The position numbers were made by a program, and so were the translations under genes. Of a DNA stretch of 64,000 nt, positions 37,601-45,505 are shown one piece after another. Under the pieces are notes generated by a model. The model did not search any database. It had not been told where the DNA came from and saw nothing but the letters and a program-made list of their open reading frames with translations. This DNA is from Artemia franciscana (lineage: Eukaryota > Arthropoda > Branchiopoda > Anostraca > Artemiidae), in the NCBI RefSeq assembly GCF_032884065.1, contig NC_088863.1:39837076-39901075 (forward strand), in the 5' to 3' direction. The number at the start of each line of letters is the position of its first letter. Positions within the stretch are counted from its first letter, which is position 1.

Positions 37601-40185
37601 TGGAAGTGGTGATTGTATAAACTTTGGAGGGGGCAGATTCTATTGGAAATCAAATGTTCTAGAGCCCTATATGAGAATCAAAATTAATCAGAGGGCAACC
37701 CCCCTCCCATACCTTTTTCCCAAATGTATAAGACCAAAGCTTTCAGATAGCAATTTTGTACAAAATAGTCTAAAGGGAAATTAACTATGCCTCCAGGGTT
37801 TGACAAACCTCCACAGGGCAAGGGCTGTAAATTAAGAAAGTTGTCCATTGCTGACATATTAGCTTTTTGTGGAAGGGGTGGTTGCATAAACTTTGGACAG
37901 GGCTCATTTGAGTGGAAACCAAAAGTTCTAGCTCCCTTTTTAAGAGTTAAAAGTGATAGAAGGGCCACCCCCCCCCTATGCAAAATCCTGTCAAATATAT
38001 CCAATTGAAATATTTAGATAGCCATTTTGTTCAGAATAGTCCAAAGGTTGAATAATTATGCCTTCAGGTTTGACATCCCCCTAAGCCTGCATGGCAAGAA
38101 CTATGACCTATGTAAGCTGTTGATTATTAACATATAAGGTTTTGATGGAAGGGGTGGATGGATAAACTTTGAAGGAGGCTCATTTAATTGGAGATTAAAA
38201 ATTCTAATTCTATTTTTAAGAGTCAAAGGTGACTGGAGGGTAACCCCTAGGGCAAGGGTTGTAATTTATGCAAGTTTTTTTTATGTAGTGTATTTACCTT
38301 ATTGATATGTCAGTTAGGAAATTTTGTACGTGTTTACTGTAAAAAAATGTTGTAAAGGTGGGTGAGTAGGCTATATACATGATTTGATAACTGACAGAGA
38401 TAAACTAAATATACCACTCAATTCCTTTTGGTATGCTTTCTCCAAATAGAATAATCAATTCACTTACAAATAATCCTCCCTCCTGATTGTCCCTTAAATA
38501 GTCTAAGGGATATATAAGTACAAAAAAAAAACTATAAAACAACACAAATTTGGTAAATTAATACATATTCATATAATTCAGATAGGAAGAAAGTGAATGC
38601 ATCACTCAATCCCTTTTTTATATCATTTCTTAATTCAACAGTTGTTTCAGGGGCAATTCCAACTTTGGGCTCTTCATAGGGCTCAAAACAGCCCATAGTA
38701 GCTAAGAGTTAAAAAGCATTTCTAAAACAAACTGTCTAGTGAGAAAAAATTGTCATTTGTAGCTGATTCAGTAATAGTATTTATTACTTCTGTTAGCCTT
38801 AACTGTATATAATGTTATTTTTTAAATAAATTTATGGGAAACAAGAAAAAAGCCTGAAACCACTTATATTAGGCACTAAAGACAATTCGTGCACTATTGG
38901 AACTAAAATTATTGAAAACACTATACAGAAAAATTACAGTCTTTACCTTAAACAACAAGGCCAACACATGGTAAAATTCTAGTTAATTGACTTTTCACTA
39001 TCTTGGAAAAGGTTTTTTAAAGTACCCACCTCCACCCCTTCTCTCTCTAGAGGGCCCAGAAATTTGCCTACATGACAGGTAGGCAAAAACCTATTGAAAT
39101 TTTAACAAAACAACATTTTACCTTAATTTTCAGACACTAGTTGCTTTTTCTCTGCCTTTAGTTCTGAAAATGCATTTCCTGTTATTTGAGTAGAATTTTG
39201 AGCCATATCAATGTTTTTTTTTAATTTAGGAAATGTATTTGCATATCTTTAAAACCTTATAAAATGGAATTGAGCAAAGATTTGAAGCTGAAAACAATTT
39301 TGTTGCACTTCATTCAAGCAAAAGATCTATTTTGCAAGGTTTCACTTTTATAACACACATATTTTTAAAGGTCAGCAAAGGTCAAGGCCCTCTAGAGGGA
39401 GGAGTGGAGGTAGGTACTTCAAAATACCTTCCCAGGACATACTTTAGCCTGTAAACCCATCCCTGAAAGTTTCATTTTCCTAACCTAAGCCCTTTCCAAG
39501 ATAGCAAGAAGTCAATTAGCCTAACTAGAATTTTACTAAGTTATCTTTTGGGGCTCAAAAATGGAATGTATCTCAGATGTAATTAGCCTATTGAATTTGG
39601 AAAGAGCATCAAACAATTTATTTACTTGCTTTCTAACTTCCTATGTGAATATTAATAAAGTTAAGCTACTGATAATTCCTAGGCCTATTTTATAAAAGGT
39701 CAATCCAAGATGTTACAACTAATCAGATTATTATATTTCTATCTATTTTCATTTCAAATAATATTTTGCTAAATTATAAGGGCTACTCAATCACACAAGG
39801 AAATAAACTGCAGACAAAGGAGGTACCCAAATAAATGTAGGTCTAGCCTAGGATTTAGAAGATATGGCTGCATTGATGTAACAAAGAAAAAATTATTAAA
39901 CCTCAGATTATGTATAGAACACTCTGGTGGGATAGGGTTGTGTTTGCAAGTGAATTGATTAATATATTTGGAAAGAGCAAACAAAAAGGAATCTAGTGGT
40001 AGGCTATGTCTACTTTGTCATTCACGAAATCTTGTGAATGTTGACCCCAGATAGCACCTACAAGGAATGAATGCACTTACAATATGAACTAATTCCAGCG
40101 TAGAAGTGTCATTTTTTTCATAGCAGCAGGCAGCACATAACATAAGAAATAGTATCAATATTCTTGAATTAGACATGGGATCCAT
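2577..40185 (-). CDS. Histidine acid phosphatase (lysosomal/prostatic type), six exons, 3' end missing
   Basis: Hydrolyses phosphate monoesters at acid pH in the lysosome or outside the cell, through a phosphohistidine intermediate (family knowledge). The coding join is 40185-40081, 21824-21726, 20392-20156, 12170-11985, 7380-7257 and 2791-2577. Every intron begins GT and ends AG, and phases are 0,0,0,0,1, giving 322 residues. Residues 1-25 look like a signal peptide (hydrophobic [12 protein letters not shown]). LFRHGDRTP at 36-44 holds the nucleophile His39. [17 protein letters not shown] at about 100-116 is the second phosphate-binding Arg block, WQPIPVH follows, LPNWT lies in exon 5, and SAHD at 280-283 supplies the proton donor. 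The His39 to Asp283 spacing matches human prostatic acid phosphatase. Family members are usually 380-420 residues, so 60-100 C-terminal residues are absent; I could not place that exon in bases 1-2576. Introns total over 36 kb and are repeat-filled. The paralogue (ACP2-like or ACP3-like) cannot be decided. Confidence 0.93.
3005..3033 (+). repeat. Poly(A) tract
   Basis: An uninterrupted A run of about 29 bases, possibly the tail of a retroposed sequence; no flanking duplication was recognised. Confidence 0.8.
3320..3600 (-). repeat. Interspersed repeat, copy 1
   Basis: Shares GATAGAAGAG-ATCGC-AAGT, ACCATGTT-TGAC, CACAAAGCCTC-ATTC and AATACGAAAATT-CAACTTG blocks in order with 34230-34485. Class unknown; no ORF common to both copies. 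Strand is a guess. Confidence 0.6.
3635..3840 (-). repeat. tRNA-derived SINE
   Basis: On the minus strand GGGTTCGATCC at 3787-3777 is a perfect B box, followed by CCGCCACAGC and a conserved-looking tail (AGCAACTGAAACG, TACGCCCTATGCGCC). The A-box side is decayed, so a functional tRNA gene is not supported. It lies in acid phosphatase intron 5. Confidence 0.55.
4800..6545 (+). pseudogene. Relic of a multicopy arthropod-type PIN-like/CXC-domain protein gene
   Basis: Broken by frameshifts and stops, but the order of blocks is recognisable. [13 protein letters not shown] opens an uninterrupted 72-codon stretch at 4896-5111. [21 protein letters not shown] lies at about 5240-5300, [15 protein letters not shown] at about 5530-5575, a [17 protein letters not shown] block at about 5700-5750, [17 protein letters not shown] at about 5780-5830, [22 protein letters not shown] at about 6215-6285, and [20 protein letters not shown] at about 6395-6450. 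The acidic DAD/DDTDLL pair resembles PIN/FEN-type nuclease motifs, and the Cys cluster resembles a Tesmin/TSO1-like CXC domain. I recall intact relatives as multicopy uncharacterised arthropod genes; a mobile origin is inference. It lies in acid phosphatase intron 5, opposite in strand to the host gene. Confidence 0.65.
6818..6914. repeat. (AT)n microsatellite
   Basis: About 39 TA units, pure to 6895, then TGTATA variants. Lies in acid phosphatase intron 5. Confidence 0.98.
7257..7380 (-). CDS. Acid phosphatase exon 5
   Basis: This exon has 124 bases, phase 0 in and phase 1 out, with acceptor TTGCCTTAG and donor GTAAGT. It encodes [10 protein letters not shown], then a helix ending MKKIRG. 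These align with the FTLPSW and LQGG blocks of vertebrate acid phosphatases. The split Gly codon is completed by exon 6. Confidence 0.9.
7640..9320. other. Intron 4 left part: decayed family-A/B sequence
   Basis: Blocks such as GGCCGATTGCCCTCCAG (7789-7805), GGGCTCACTCGAACAAAAAATT, AAGTGACCAAACA, CCCTGGATATGGCC and CTATATTTATCTGAAAGCTT also occur at 17480, 19350-19430 and other decayed copies. Several C and G runs. No gene. Confidence 0.55.
9321..10660 (+). mobile_element. Family-A modular element, copy A1
   Basis: The head TATCAAACAGTTAGTGG forms a hairpin (consensus stem ACAGTTCGT/ACGAACTGT, 4-base loop), followed by the conserved AAGGAGCGACCCGGCTC. The body includes CACGGATGCGTGTTTATT and the AGGCCCCCTCCCACGC and GTCCCCGGGGGAGGGG runs. 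A foldback module lies at 10157-10410, then a 250 bp spacer. Unlike the other copies it lacks the second foldback. It lies in acid phosphatase intron 4 and has no coding capacity. Confidence 0.8.
10660..11984. other. Intron 4 right part, little structure
   Basis: AT-rich. A copy of the terminus-like motif GCTCTTTACTAGGTTGC lies at 11891-11908, 76 bp from exon 4. Otherwise nothing recognised. Confidence 0.5.
11985..12170 (-). CDS. Acid phosphatase exon 4
   Basis: This exon has 62 codons, phase 0 on both sides, with acceptor TTTCTTTTCAG and donor GTAGGA. It begins [14 protein letters not shown]; the CPRY block with its disulphide cysteine follows IPVS in relatives. The rest is the charged helical cap region ending YDTLFIE. 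Confidence 0.9.
12171..13829. other. Intron 3 left part
   Basis: A short direct repeat around CAATGTTAGCTAA (12270s and 12387-12399). A 78-codon open minus frame at 12856-13089 shows no recognisable domain and is not called as a gene. Confidence 0.45.
13830..14760 (+). mobile_element. Family-A fragment: body and one foldback
   Basis: The body block with CAGCCATTTTGTTCAGCA (13981-13998) and the GCAGCCCCTGGGG block is followed by short G-rich repeats at 14137-14400 and a foldback at 14459-14750. The foldback arms contain CACCTCGCTATTTACGCTAA and its mirror. No head is present. Confidence 0.7.
15796..17480 (+). mobile_element. Family-A modular element, copy A2 (fullest copy)
   Basis: Full order: head hairpin (15799-15820), GTAAGGAGCGACCCGGCTC, body with G/C runs, foldback 1 (16665-16920), about 320 bp spacer, foldback 2 (17245-17480). 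It interrupts an older family member whose GGGATGATCGTATCGG block ends at 15788. It lies in acid phosphatase intron 3. Non-coding. Confidence 0.82.
17440..17770 (+). repeat. Family-A body fragment
   Basis: Contains GGACTCACTCGAACAAAAATT, AACTAGCCCCCTTCC, AGCCGTTTGGTTCAGCATGA and GGGCTGCAAGTTTTGC, the body blocks in order. It follows foldback 2 of copy A2 directly. No head. Confidence 0.65.
17770..18944. other. Intron 3, T-rich and unassigned
   Basis: Long pyrimidine-rich stretch (17750-18060), then G-rich short motifs at 18200-18300 (GGAGGTAGGG...GGAATTTT) resembling the G-rich segment of family-A bodies. No gene. Confidence 0.45.
18945..19815. mobile_element. Foldback element with ~250 bp inverted arms
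   Basis: GGTTGCAGCGGGAGC at 18950 is mirrored by GCAAGCCCCGGTTGCAGC-like sequence at 19790-19805. Inside both arms lie CGGCTGGTTGGTC-like, ACCCTCCGAAGTTTCTACGA and GATG-GG-TGAGGAAGGGG blocks in opposite orientation. The centre (19200-19580) matches older family-A bodies (CCCTGGGAATTATATA). No coding capacity. Lies in acid phosphatase intron 3. Confidence 0.65.
20156..20392 (-). CDS. Acid phosphatase exon 3: RSTDVDRT substrate-binding exon
   Basis: This exon has 79 codons, phase 0 on both sides, with acceptor CGTTTCAG and donor GTAAGT. It begins [17 protein letters not shown], the usual helix after GQLT. It contains [20 protein letters not shown] and [11 protein letters not shown], both near-invariant in animal histidine acid phosphatases. 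Confidence 0.95.
21726..21824 (-). CDS. Acid phosphatase exon 2: RHGDRTP active-site exon
   Basis: This exon has 33 codons, phase 0 on both sides, with acceptor TTTCTTTCAG and donor GTAAGC. It carries the RHGxRxP signature (nucleophilic His) followed by the conserved GWGQLTN stretch. In the human enzyme the same two blocks are about 30 residues apart. Confidence 0.95.
21900..23588 (-). mobile_element. Family-A modular element, copy A3 (reversed)
   Basis: Same modules as A2 in reverse: foldback 2 at 21937-22180, spacer, foldback 1 at 22490-22740, body, and the head hairpin ending TGTTTGATA at 23588. Its left end starts only about 75 bp right of acid phosphatase exon 2, so it sits at the splice-acceptor end of intron 1. 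Confidence 0.82.
23915..24500 (+). repeat. Decayed family-A head and body
   Basis: TATCAAACAGTTCGTGGTAA, then AAGTAAGGAGCAATGCGGTTC, with later blocks (GAGCCCGAGAATATTC, AATCACAGATGCGTGTTTATT) in the family order. It is more diverged than copies A1-A4 and is interrupted near 24040-24270 by unrelated C-run-containing sequence. Confidence 0.65.
25037..25097. repeat. (AT)n microsatellite
   Basis: About 30 pure AT units, 140 bp left of the head of the monomer-array element. Confidence 0.98.
25237..27235 (+). mobile_element. Element with family-A-like head carrying a ~285 bp monomer array
   Basis: A decayed head TATCAAACAGTTCATGATAG is followed by AAGTAAGGAGTGGC, a lead-in with AAGAGCTCATATGG, and then about five monomers (25540-27110). 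Each monomer has CATTAAGATCCGATCAC, AAAATACCTCATTTTTTC, AGCGGATCCGGTCC, TTTCATCCTGATC, CTCCACTCTAAGCG and CACCAGATCTGGTCGGGAT blocks. It ends with a (GACA)n-like run, GTTACTTGGTTAATACCAAG and an A-rich tail. The order of hairpin head, tandem core and short-repeat tail resembles invertebrate Helentron/HINE elements; that class assignment is inference. Lies in acid phosphatase intron 1. Confidence 0.65.
27236..29100. other. Intron 1, AT-rich without recognised repeats
   Basis: No ORF, no splice-consistent exon and no match to the repeat families described here. Confidence 0.45.
29100..30110 (+). repeat. Old family-A relative, left part, interrupted by a LINE and copy A4
   Basis: Blocks TTCTGAGACAGTCA, AGTGGCGCATTCTTTCCTA (29334-29352), CACGAATGCGTGTTTATTTG and GGGGATGATCATATCGAGCC match the element at 57367-58840. 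The remaining part appears to resume at 32570. Confidence 0.55.
30110..31150 (-). pseudogene. Non-LTR retrotransposon (LINE) reverse-transcriptase relic 2
   Basis: Minus strand, reading left from 31150: [20 protein letters not shown] (an FADD-type motif C), [66 protein letters not shown] and [15 protein letters not shown]. The order of motif C, the NKLxLN-like block, LDExLxFKxHI and the LxPLxxLxxKAxxLI block is that of CR1/L2/Rex-like LINE RTs. It is cut at motif C by a family-A element at 31153, so upstream motifs are missing. Left of 30540 the sequence is AT-rich and no longer alignable by eye. Confidence 0.75.
31153..32415 (+). mobile_element. Family-A modular element, copy A4 (internal deletion)
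   Basis: Head hairpin at 31153-31180, foldback 1 at 31620-31862, spacer, foldback 2 at 32163-32408. About 400 bp present in A1 and A2 is missing at 31361, where AAAATAGGGG runs straight into ACGACTTACTCCCC. It is inserted into motif C of LINE relic 2. Confidence 0.8.
32570..33290 (+). repeat. Old family-A relative, right part
   Basis: GAAGAAGGGCCAGTG, GGAGTGTGTCTAAACCC, TTTACGCCCA and AGAAATTGATCTCTCATCCC parallel 58130-58260 in order. A new decayed head (GTCAAACAGCTCATGGTAAC) begins at 33282. Confidence 0.5.
33644..33735. repeat. (AT)n microsatellite
   Basis: About 43 units, pure apart from ACAT at the left edge. Open frames through it (Ile-Tyr repeats) are spurious. Confidence 0.98.
34190..34490 (-). 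repeat. Interspersed repeat, copy 2
   Basis: Same block order as 3320-3600. It lies between two long (AT)n tracts (33644-33735 and 34580-34693). Strand is a guess. Confidence 0.6.
34580..34693. repeat. (AT)n microsatellite
   Basis: Interrupted at the left (TCTATAC, AAA) then about 42 units pure. With 33644-33735 it brackets 845 bp that includes an interspersed repeat. Confidence 0.98.
36264..36380. repeat. Near-perfect 37 bp inverted repeat with 43 bp loop
   Basis: The left arm CCAAACCTTAAAACAAAACA... is mirrored by ...TGTTTTGTTTTAAGGTTTGG on the right, with one mismatch over 37 bp. It marks the turning point of the inverted array. Confidence 0.85.
36554..36747. mobile_element. MITE-like foldback element
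   Basis: Inverted terminal arms of about 65 bp, starting AACAACAATG, sharing GTTTAAGACCACTGGTAGCT and ending TTTGACCTATAT before a 60 bp loop. No coding capacity. Confidence 0.7.
38971..39536. mobile_element. MITE-like element, ends GTAAAATTCTAGTT...AACTAGAATTTTAC
   Basis: Arms of about 90 bp share CTAGTTAATTGACTT, CTATCTTGG-AAGG, AAGTACC-ACCTCCAC and CTCTAGAGGGCC in inverted order. The right half also occurs alone at 46723-46893. The interior is AT-rich without an ORF. Lies in acid phosphatase intron 1. Confidence 0.7.
40081..40185 (-). CDS. Acid phosphatase exon 1: start codon and signal peptide
   Basis: This exon has 35 codons from ATG (40185-40183) to a GTAAGT donor just left of 40081. 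It encodes a short polar start, a hydrophobic signal core with three cysteines, and then TLELVHI. That segment joins in phase 0 to LFRHGDRTP of exon 2, reproducing the family's first beta strand. A second in-frame Met lies at codon 4. The first ATG is chosen because both give the same signal peptide and no upstream in-frame choice is evident. Confidence 0.9.
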
Positions 40186-40286
40186 TTTTAAGATCCGTAG
40201 CTCTTAAGTGCTACACTGTCAATGAGTTCCTATCTCTCACTATCAATAAACCAAACTCCGGCTCTTCAGCTGATTTTGATCAGCGT

Positions 40287-40294
40287 TGACGTCA
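40287..40294. promoter_or_regulatory. CRE-type palindrome upstream of acid phosphatase
   Basis: A perfect TGACGTCA, the binding site of CREB/ATF bZIP factors, lies 102 bp upstream of the acid phosphatase ATG. Only about 265 bp separate the ATG from the start of a LINE relic, so this is the only non-repeat promoter-proximal DNA on that side. A promoter role is inference; an 8-mer is expected by chance about once per 65 kb. Confidence 0.35.
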
Positions 40295-40452
40295 CCGGGT
40301 TTCTCAATGTTTTCATAGATTTGGCTAATTTTAATTTTCATTCTTTCTCCATTGATTGTTAATAGCAAATCGCCGATTTTTAATTGCAAAAAGAAAACAC
40401 GTCTGGGAATTCAGCTGACAAGGAAACACCTTTTTGTTGACAAATAATATAT

Positions 40453-41760
40453 TAAATAATAATAATAATGCTAATAATTTTATTTTTGCCCGCTCATACA
40501 AAAAAAGAGAAAAGGGGAGCAATACAAAAGAAGAAAAGGAAAAAACAAGAACATTCAGCAACAAAGAACAAGGTTAAGTAATAACATCTTCATTCGCACT
40601 CGTAGATCAGTTGTAGAGACGAAAACTCGAACGATTTTTCCAACGCCTTTCTTCTGTGCTTGTTTCAGTAAACGGCACAACAATAATTGGATCTGCCACA
40701 TTTTGAGATCTTAGAACAAAGTTGTTTCTCTCGTGGAGCGGGTATCGAAGCAAAAACTTGAGGTATTTGCAGTATAAACATCGGATTTTCAGTTTGTCAG
40801 TTTATATGAACCAGTCCCATAGCGGAGATACATAAGGCAGGTGAGGGAGAGCAACTGCTGAGTAAAGCTTTGTGAGAATCTTCCTGTTTAAGCTAAATTT
40901 CAGAGAAACAATCTTCCCGTAGGTTGAAAAAACTCTCTTCGTAGTTTTCTCGATTATTAGTAAACGAGAACTTCTGAAATCATGACCGTACGTTATTCCC
41001 AGATATTTCTTGGGAAAATTTTTCATTTGTTCACCCGTCACATATATAGGGCCACTGTTTCGCTGCATGCTTGCTGAGGGACAAAATTCAACAAACTCCG
41101 TCTTTAGTGCGCTGACCCTTAGATTGTAACGCTTTAGATTTATTTGATCAGGAGGTCAATAGTTTCTTGTAGAGAAGTTAGGTTGCAGCTTAACATCAGC
41201 AGGTTGCCAGCATACGAAAGCAGGCTGGGGTCGCACAGATTGATTCTGAATCCTCCAGCAACGTTTTTTGTTATTCCGGAGGTTAAGGTATTAAACAGGA
41301 TGGGGCTTAATACATATCCTTGACAAAGACCTCGAACAAGTCTAATCGGTCTTCTCAGGTGATCCCCTGTCAGTATAACTTTCACAAAACTGCCTGAGTA
41401 CCAAAAAGATAAGAACGCTATGATATGAGCATTCACACCATACTCGAGTAATTTCAGGAGCACCTGAGACTGCACAGCTCAATCGAATCCATTTGAGATG
41501 TCTACGCTGCACATAAGAAGTGAGGATCTTATTCTGTGGGATTTATCATTATTTTTCTTTAAAAGCCTATATAAAAACGCGCAACTCAGGTTTCGATGGA
41601 ATCCGAACTCATGATAATCCAATCTACACTTCCCCAAAATAGCTGGAAGAAGAAGTAGCTCGAGGACCTTCAAAGAACACTTGAAACGCTAACTGGTCTA
41701 TATCATATGCACCGATTTTGGTTTTCCCTTTTTTGGAGATATTTAACACAGCACCAGCAC
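40453..41760 (-). pseudogene. Non-LTR retrotransposon (LINE) reverse-transcriptase relic 1
   Basis: Minus-strand RT fragments with stops and shifts. VLELLLLPAILGKCRL then FGFHRNLSCAFLYRLLKKN and SVDISNGFD occupy 41673-41480 (RT motif A region). LLKLLEYGVNAHIIAFLSFW, GLCQGYVLSPILFNTLT (motif B) and LLSYAGNLLMLS follow at 41475-41140. YLGITYG, KLYSAVALPHLPYVSPLWD and a tail ending LYN-stop follow at 41070-40600. The catalytic YADD box reads YAGN, so it is dead. The left end at about 40453-40480 is an AAT-type trinucleotide run, typical of LINE 3' ends. It ends about 265 bp upstream of the acid phosphatase ATG. Clade not assigned. Confidence 0.8.
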
Positions 41761-44700
41761 AAAAAGAGATGCGGATCACACTTCAATCGACACAAATCTC
41801 AAACAGAATAATGATATGCTCAAATAAAAAGAGAAAACCTTCCAAAGTATTCTGTCAAAGGCCCCGATACTGAACAAAACTTAAGACAATCATGTATTTT
41901 TTTTTAGGGTGACTAACTAATGCTGACATAAATTTTAGAAGCCAAAATGATGACCATAGCCTATTTGATGAATATTTATACTATTATATTTATACTATTA
42001 GATATTTATACTATTCATAGAATATTTAGAATATTATATTTAGAATAGAATAGAATATTTATACTATTCATACAGTTACTCAGGAATCACCACTCGCGAA
42101 GACCAGAAATAATAATGTATTAAGAATCAATATGAGTTATTCTTGACAATTTCCTGGTACAATATTACAATAAAAATGTTTCTGTTATTTCTCACTTTAC
42201 TTACAAAAAGAGTATTTCTAACGCTGAATTATGAAAAGCAGTTAAAACTACGTAGAACAAAACCCAAACATGAGATGATTTCCGCCTAAAGATGCATCAA
42301 TTAAACCCCACTGCTCCCTTTGATATCTAAGCCATAAAAACTGAGAGGATATCGCAGTGCAAGAGAGTTAAGAGATAGTTTCTTGTATATATCAATATTT
42401 AGTCACTGTAGTAAATAAATATTGCTAATGTATAGTTCAGCAGCCATGACACAATGAATTGCGTTTCCTTCCGGCGCAGTCATACGTCAGTAATCAAAGA
42501 GAAAAGTAGCAGAAAAATATTATACGTATAATCATACCTCTAGCAAATACCAAGTAATTAGCTATTTTATAAAAGAATGTTCTTGTATTAACCGCCATAA
42601 CACCATAATTAGAGGTCTAGTAATAATCTTTAAGATATCGCTGATTATGTATTATTTACCTATCTTATGTGCTATTTTTTTTAATGAGTATGTGATTCTG
42701 CCAAGAAATTTTTATTACAGAAAGTGGCATACTATGGCAACGACCGACCACCCATTATGGTCAAAAATCAAACAGTGAGTAACATCTATTGTCATGATTT
42801 ATCAACCACCGAAGAATTGCCATAAAACAACACAAACGATATTTCCCAAGCCACAACGATCAACAAAGACGAGAACACATCGATAATCCCAGTCATAAAG
42901 CAGAAGATTCCAACTACGATTACTTCAATAATCACCTTCAATTCATATCCTTAATACCAATACAGCAAGACCGACTCAACATAAGAAGAAAACGTATACA
43001 GCTGAATACATGAGCTCGTGTCAAACTAAAAATTTCGGATAACACTTGAAGCAGTAACTCAGAGAAGCAAGACATCAACCACACACACGATAATGCTCAG
43101 ACAAGAACAACCAACAGATCGCCTCTAACCCAAGCTACAAAGAAACCAAAAATTGCCAACATCATCAACAGGAATGAAGTTAAGAATTGCCCGACGTAAG
43201 CTGCAATATTATAACTTATGAATTGACATATCCATGTAAGGTTTTGATAACTTTCTGAATCAAACAACCTTTCAAAGATAAAAATTAGAAGATACTCTTT
43301 GAATAATTTAACGAATTTTGTAAGGATTATTATAAACTTTAACAAATCTAGGGATTAGTTTAAACAATAAAAGTAGTGCGAGGTGAAAGTGGGAAGGGGA
43401 AGAGCTAAGAACTTATATTAATAAGGATGAACAATAATTAACCCAATCAAAAAGTAAAATAGGCAAATGACACGATTAAAATTACGGTATAGATGTGAAA
43501 AAAAGAGACATAAAAAACTTTGTGATGAATTATAACAAGAATATGCCAGTTGTGATTTGCAAAATATTATAAAACAAACTTAATGAAGTAGTAATCAGAA
43601 TATACCTGTTGTGATTTGCAGAATATTATGAAACTGACAATTGTTTTAATTGTTGATGTATATTCAAACCGACTATTATGCTTTAATACTTTTGAATACC
43701 TTGGATCAATTGGAAAGATAGTTGAATTAAAATCAACTTTAATAAAAATAAATAAGACTTAAAAAAAATTGAAACTAGGTATTCACAGTGTAAACCTGTA
43801 TTATATTATCGTAAGGTTTAGGAGTATAAGCTTTATAGCGTTAAATTACGTCATTAATATTACTTTAATAATCACATTTCTAGGTGCAAGAATAAAAATA
43901 ATAAACAAGAAAAATACAAAACTGAACATGTAAATCAATAACCATTCCGCGGTGAAGGAAATACAAAAATGAGTTTAAAAAAATTAATTAACGATAACAA
44001 ATTTAAAAAAAAATCAAAATAAACTATTATATAAACGGGAGATTGGTCTAAAGGATGAAGACATCATTCTATGACGGAAAGGGGGATATGTAACGTAAAA
44101 CACTAGGATTCCCTTTCAATCCATTATGGGTTTGAAAATTGTTATTTTGCAACCCAATTTCTAAATAGTCAAAATTAGCCAAAAATGATCCAAAATGTAA
44201 TAAAGACAAAAAACATGATAAAAAAGTAGCCTTTGACTACTTCGTGACTCCAACAAAGTTCATAACCGATTTCAAAAACAAATGTTAATTACATGTTGAA
44301 AATTTGTTCAATAAATTTGAATATACGTCCGATAAATTTTGAAATTATCTCCCTTAAGTTCAAATATGAGTCCACCTAATTTCATGAGAACACAATATCT
44401 CATCAAGACAAAAAAAGTAATGTTTTGAAATTGCGAAGTCGCGAGATCCTGGTTTAGAGAAAGGTCAAACATCCCATAACCACGGAATATATACAGAAAA
44501 ACTGATGGTCTATGGGACAGTCAGAGTTTAACTTTGAGAGGGTCAAGAACAGGGAAAATTTTATCTCTGAACCTGATTTTATGCTTTTCGTTTCTTTGTC
44601 TGGATACTCGATCTATTGATGTGTATTATCAGACAATTTGTATGTAAGTACCGAAATAAAGCTACTGTTTGTTATATTGTCTTTGCTTATGAACCCAGAT

Positions 44701-44888
44701 ACCAGGTATTATTCTGTGGCACGAATAATAATTCATTTCAAGTGACACGTGGCCGTATAAGTATTTGTTGTTATCTTTTAGGGGTTAGACCCAGATTAGT
44801 GGAAAAGTAATCGGGAAAAATGAGCACGGCCTAAATTGCCAACAAACATCTAAGAAGAAACAGAAGAACAAGATCAAAACTAAAAGCT
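41761..44888. other. Intergenic AT-rich DNA between the divergent genes
   Basis: Contains short tandem TTTATACTATTA-type repeats at 41970-42070 and a two-copy repeat around CAGTTGTGATTTGCA (43547-43620). No coding potential recognised. Any promoter or 5' non-coding exon of NECAP not lost to the transposon would be expected here. Confidence 0.45.
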
Positions 44889-45414
44889 GGGGTGTGTTCC
44901 AGCTGACGATTTTTCAGTAACTGCAGTAACTGCGCGGTAACTGCCCATTTCTAACTGCGGTAGAGCCAGTGGGAACGGCACAGTAAGCTGACTAGCAGTA
45001 GCGTCATTTTCGAATTAAACGCACGTGTTTAAATTTAAGCGACAGTTTAATGCTGATTAGTATAATTCTTTATTCCTTCTGTTTCAGAGCATTTAGAGAG
45101 GTTCTAAGCCAACCATGGGCATTTGGCTGTCACAAATGATTTTGCTCAAATGAGCTGGTGAAAAATAAATAGATCATATACTTTTTCTCTTTTTTATTAT
45201 TTGAAGACAAGAATATCACATAACTAAGCATTCAAATAGCTTGATTGTATCTTAAGCATATACAATCCCTGATGGAGTTTTGTTGATACCTGTCTTAAAT
45301 TGATTTGTCTAAATAAAATGGGCCTATAGCATTTACAGGATAGTAGTGGGACAACTATAGCAATTTTTTTTCAATATTCTACTTTTTTTAAAATAATTAT
45401 TGTTCTCTGGTCAA

Positions 45415-45505
45415 ATTTGTGTTCCTTGCTAAGTGGTAGGCACTTTGGGCTGGAATGCTTTGTCCAAGGGGTACAGGTTTAATTCCTGGCATTGTCAGTT
45501 TATTT
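45415..45505 (+). repeat. tRNA-derived SINE head
   Basis: GCTAAGTGGTAGGC resembles a pol III A box and, about 45 bp on, ACAGGTTTAATTCC resembles a B box (GGTTCRANTCC with two changes). The body does not fold as a full tRNA. It is followed by a non-tRNA tail to about 45680. It lies inside the transposon at 44889-47600. Confidence 0.5.

Larger units (their letters stand above)
35340..38290. repeat. Inverted array of family-B monomers around a palindrome
   Basis: Left part (35340-36262): about three forward monomers of about 290 bp with blocks CCTCCAAAGTTTAT, TTACAGCCCTTGCCC, TTTGTCAACC, AAAATGGCTATC and a G-run. Right part (37135-38290): about four monomers in reverse. Between them lie a 37 bp palindrome arm pair (36264-36300 and 36344-36380, one mismatch), a 194 bp foldback element (36554-36747) and about 380 bp of single-copy-looking DNA. 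Confidence 0.75.
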
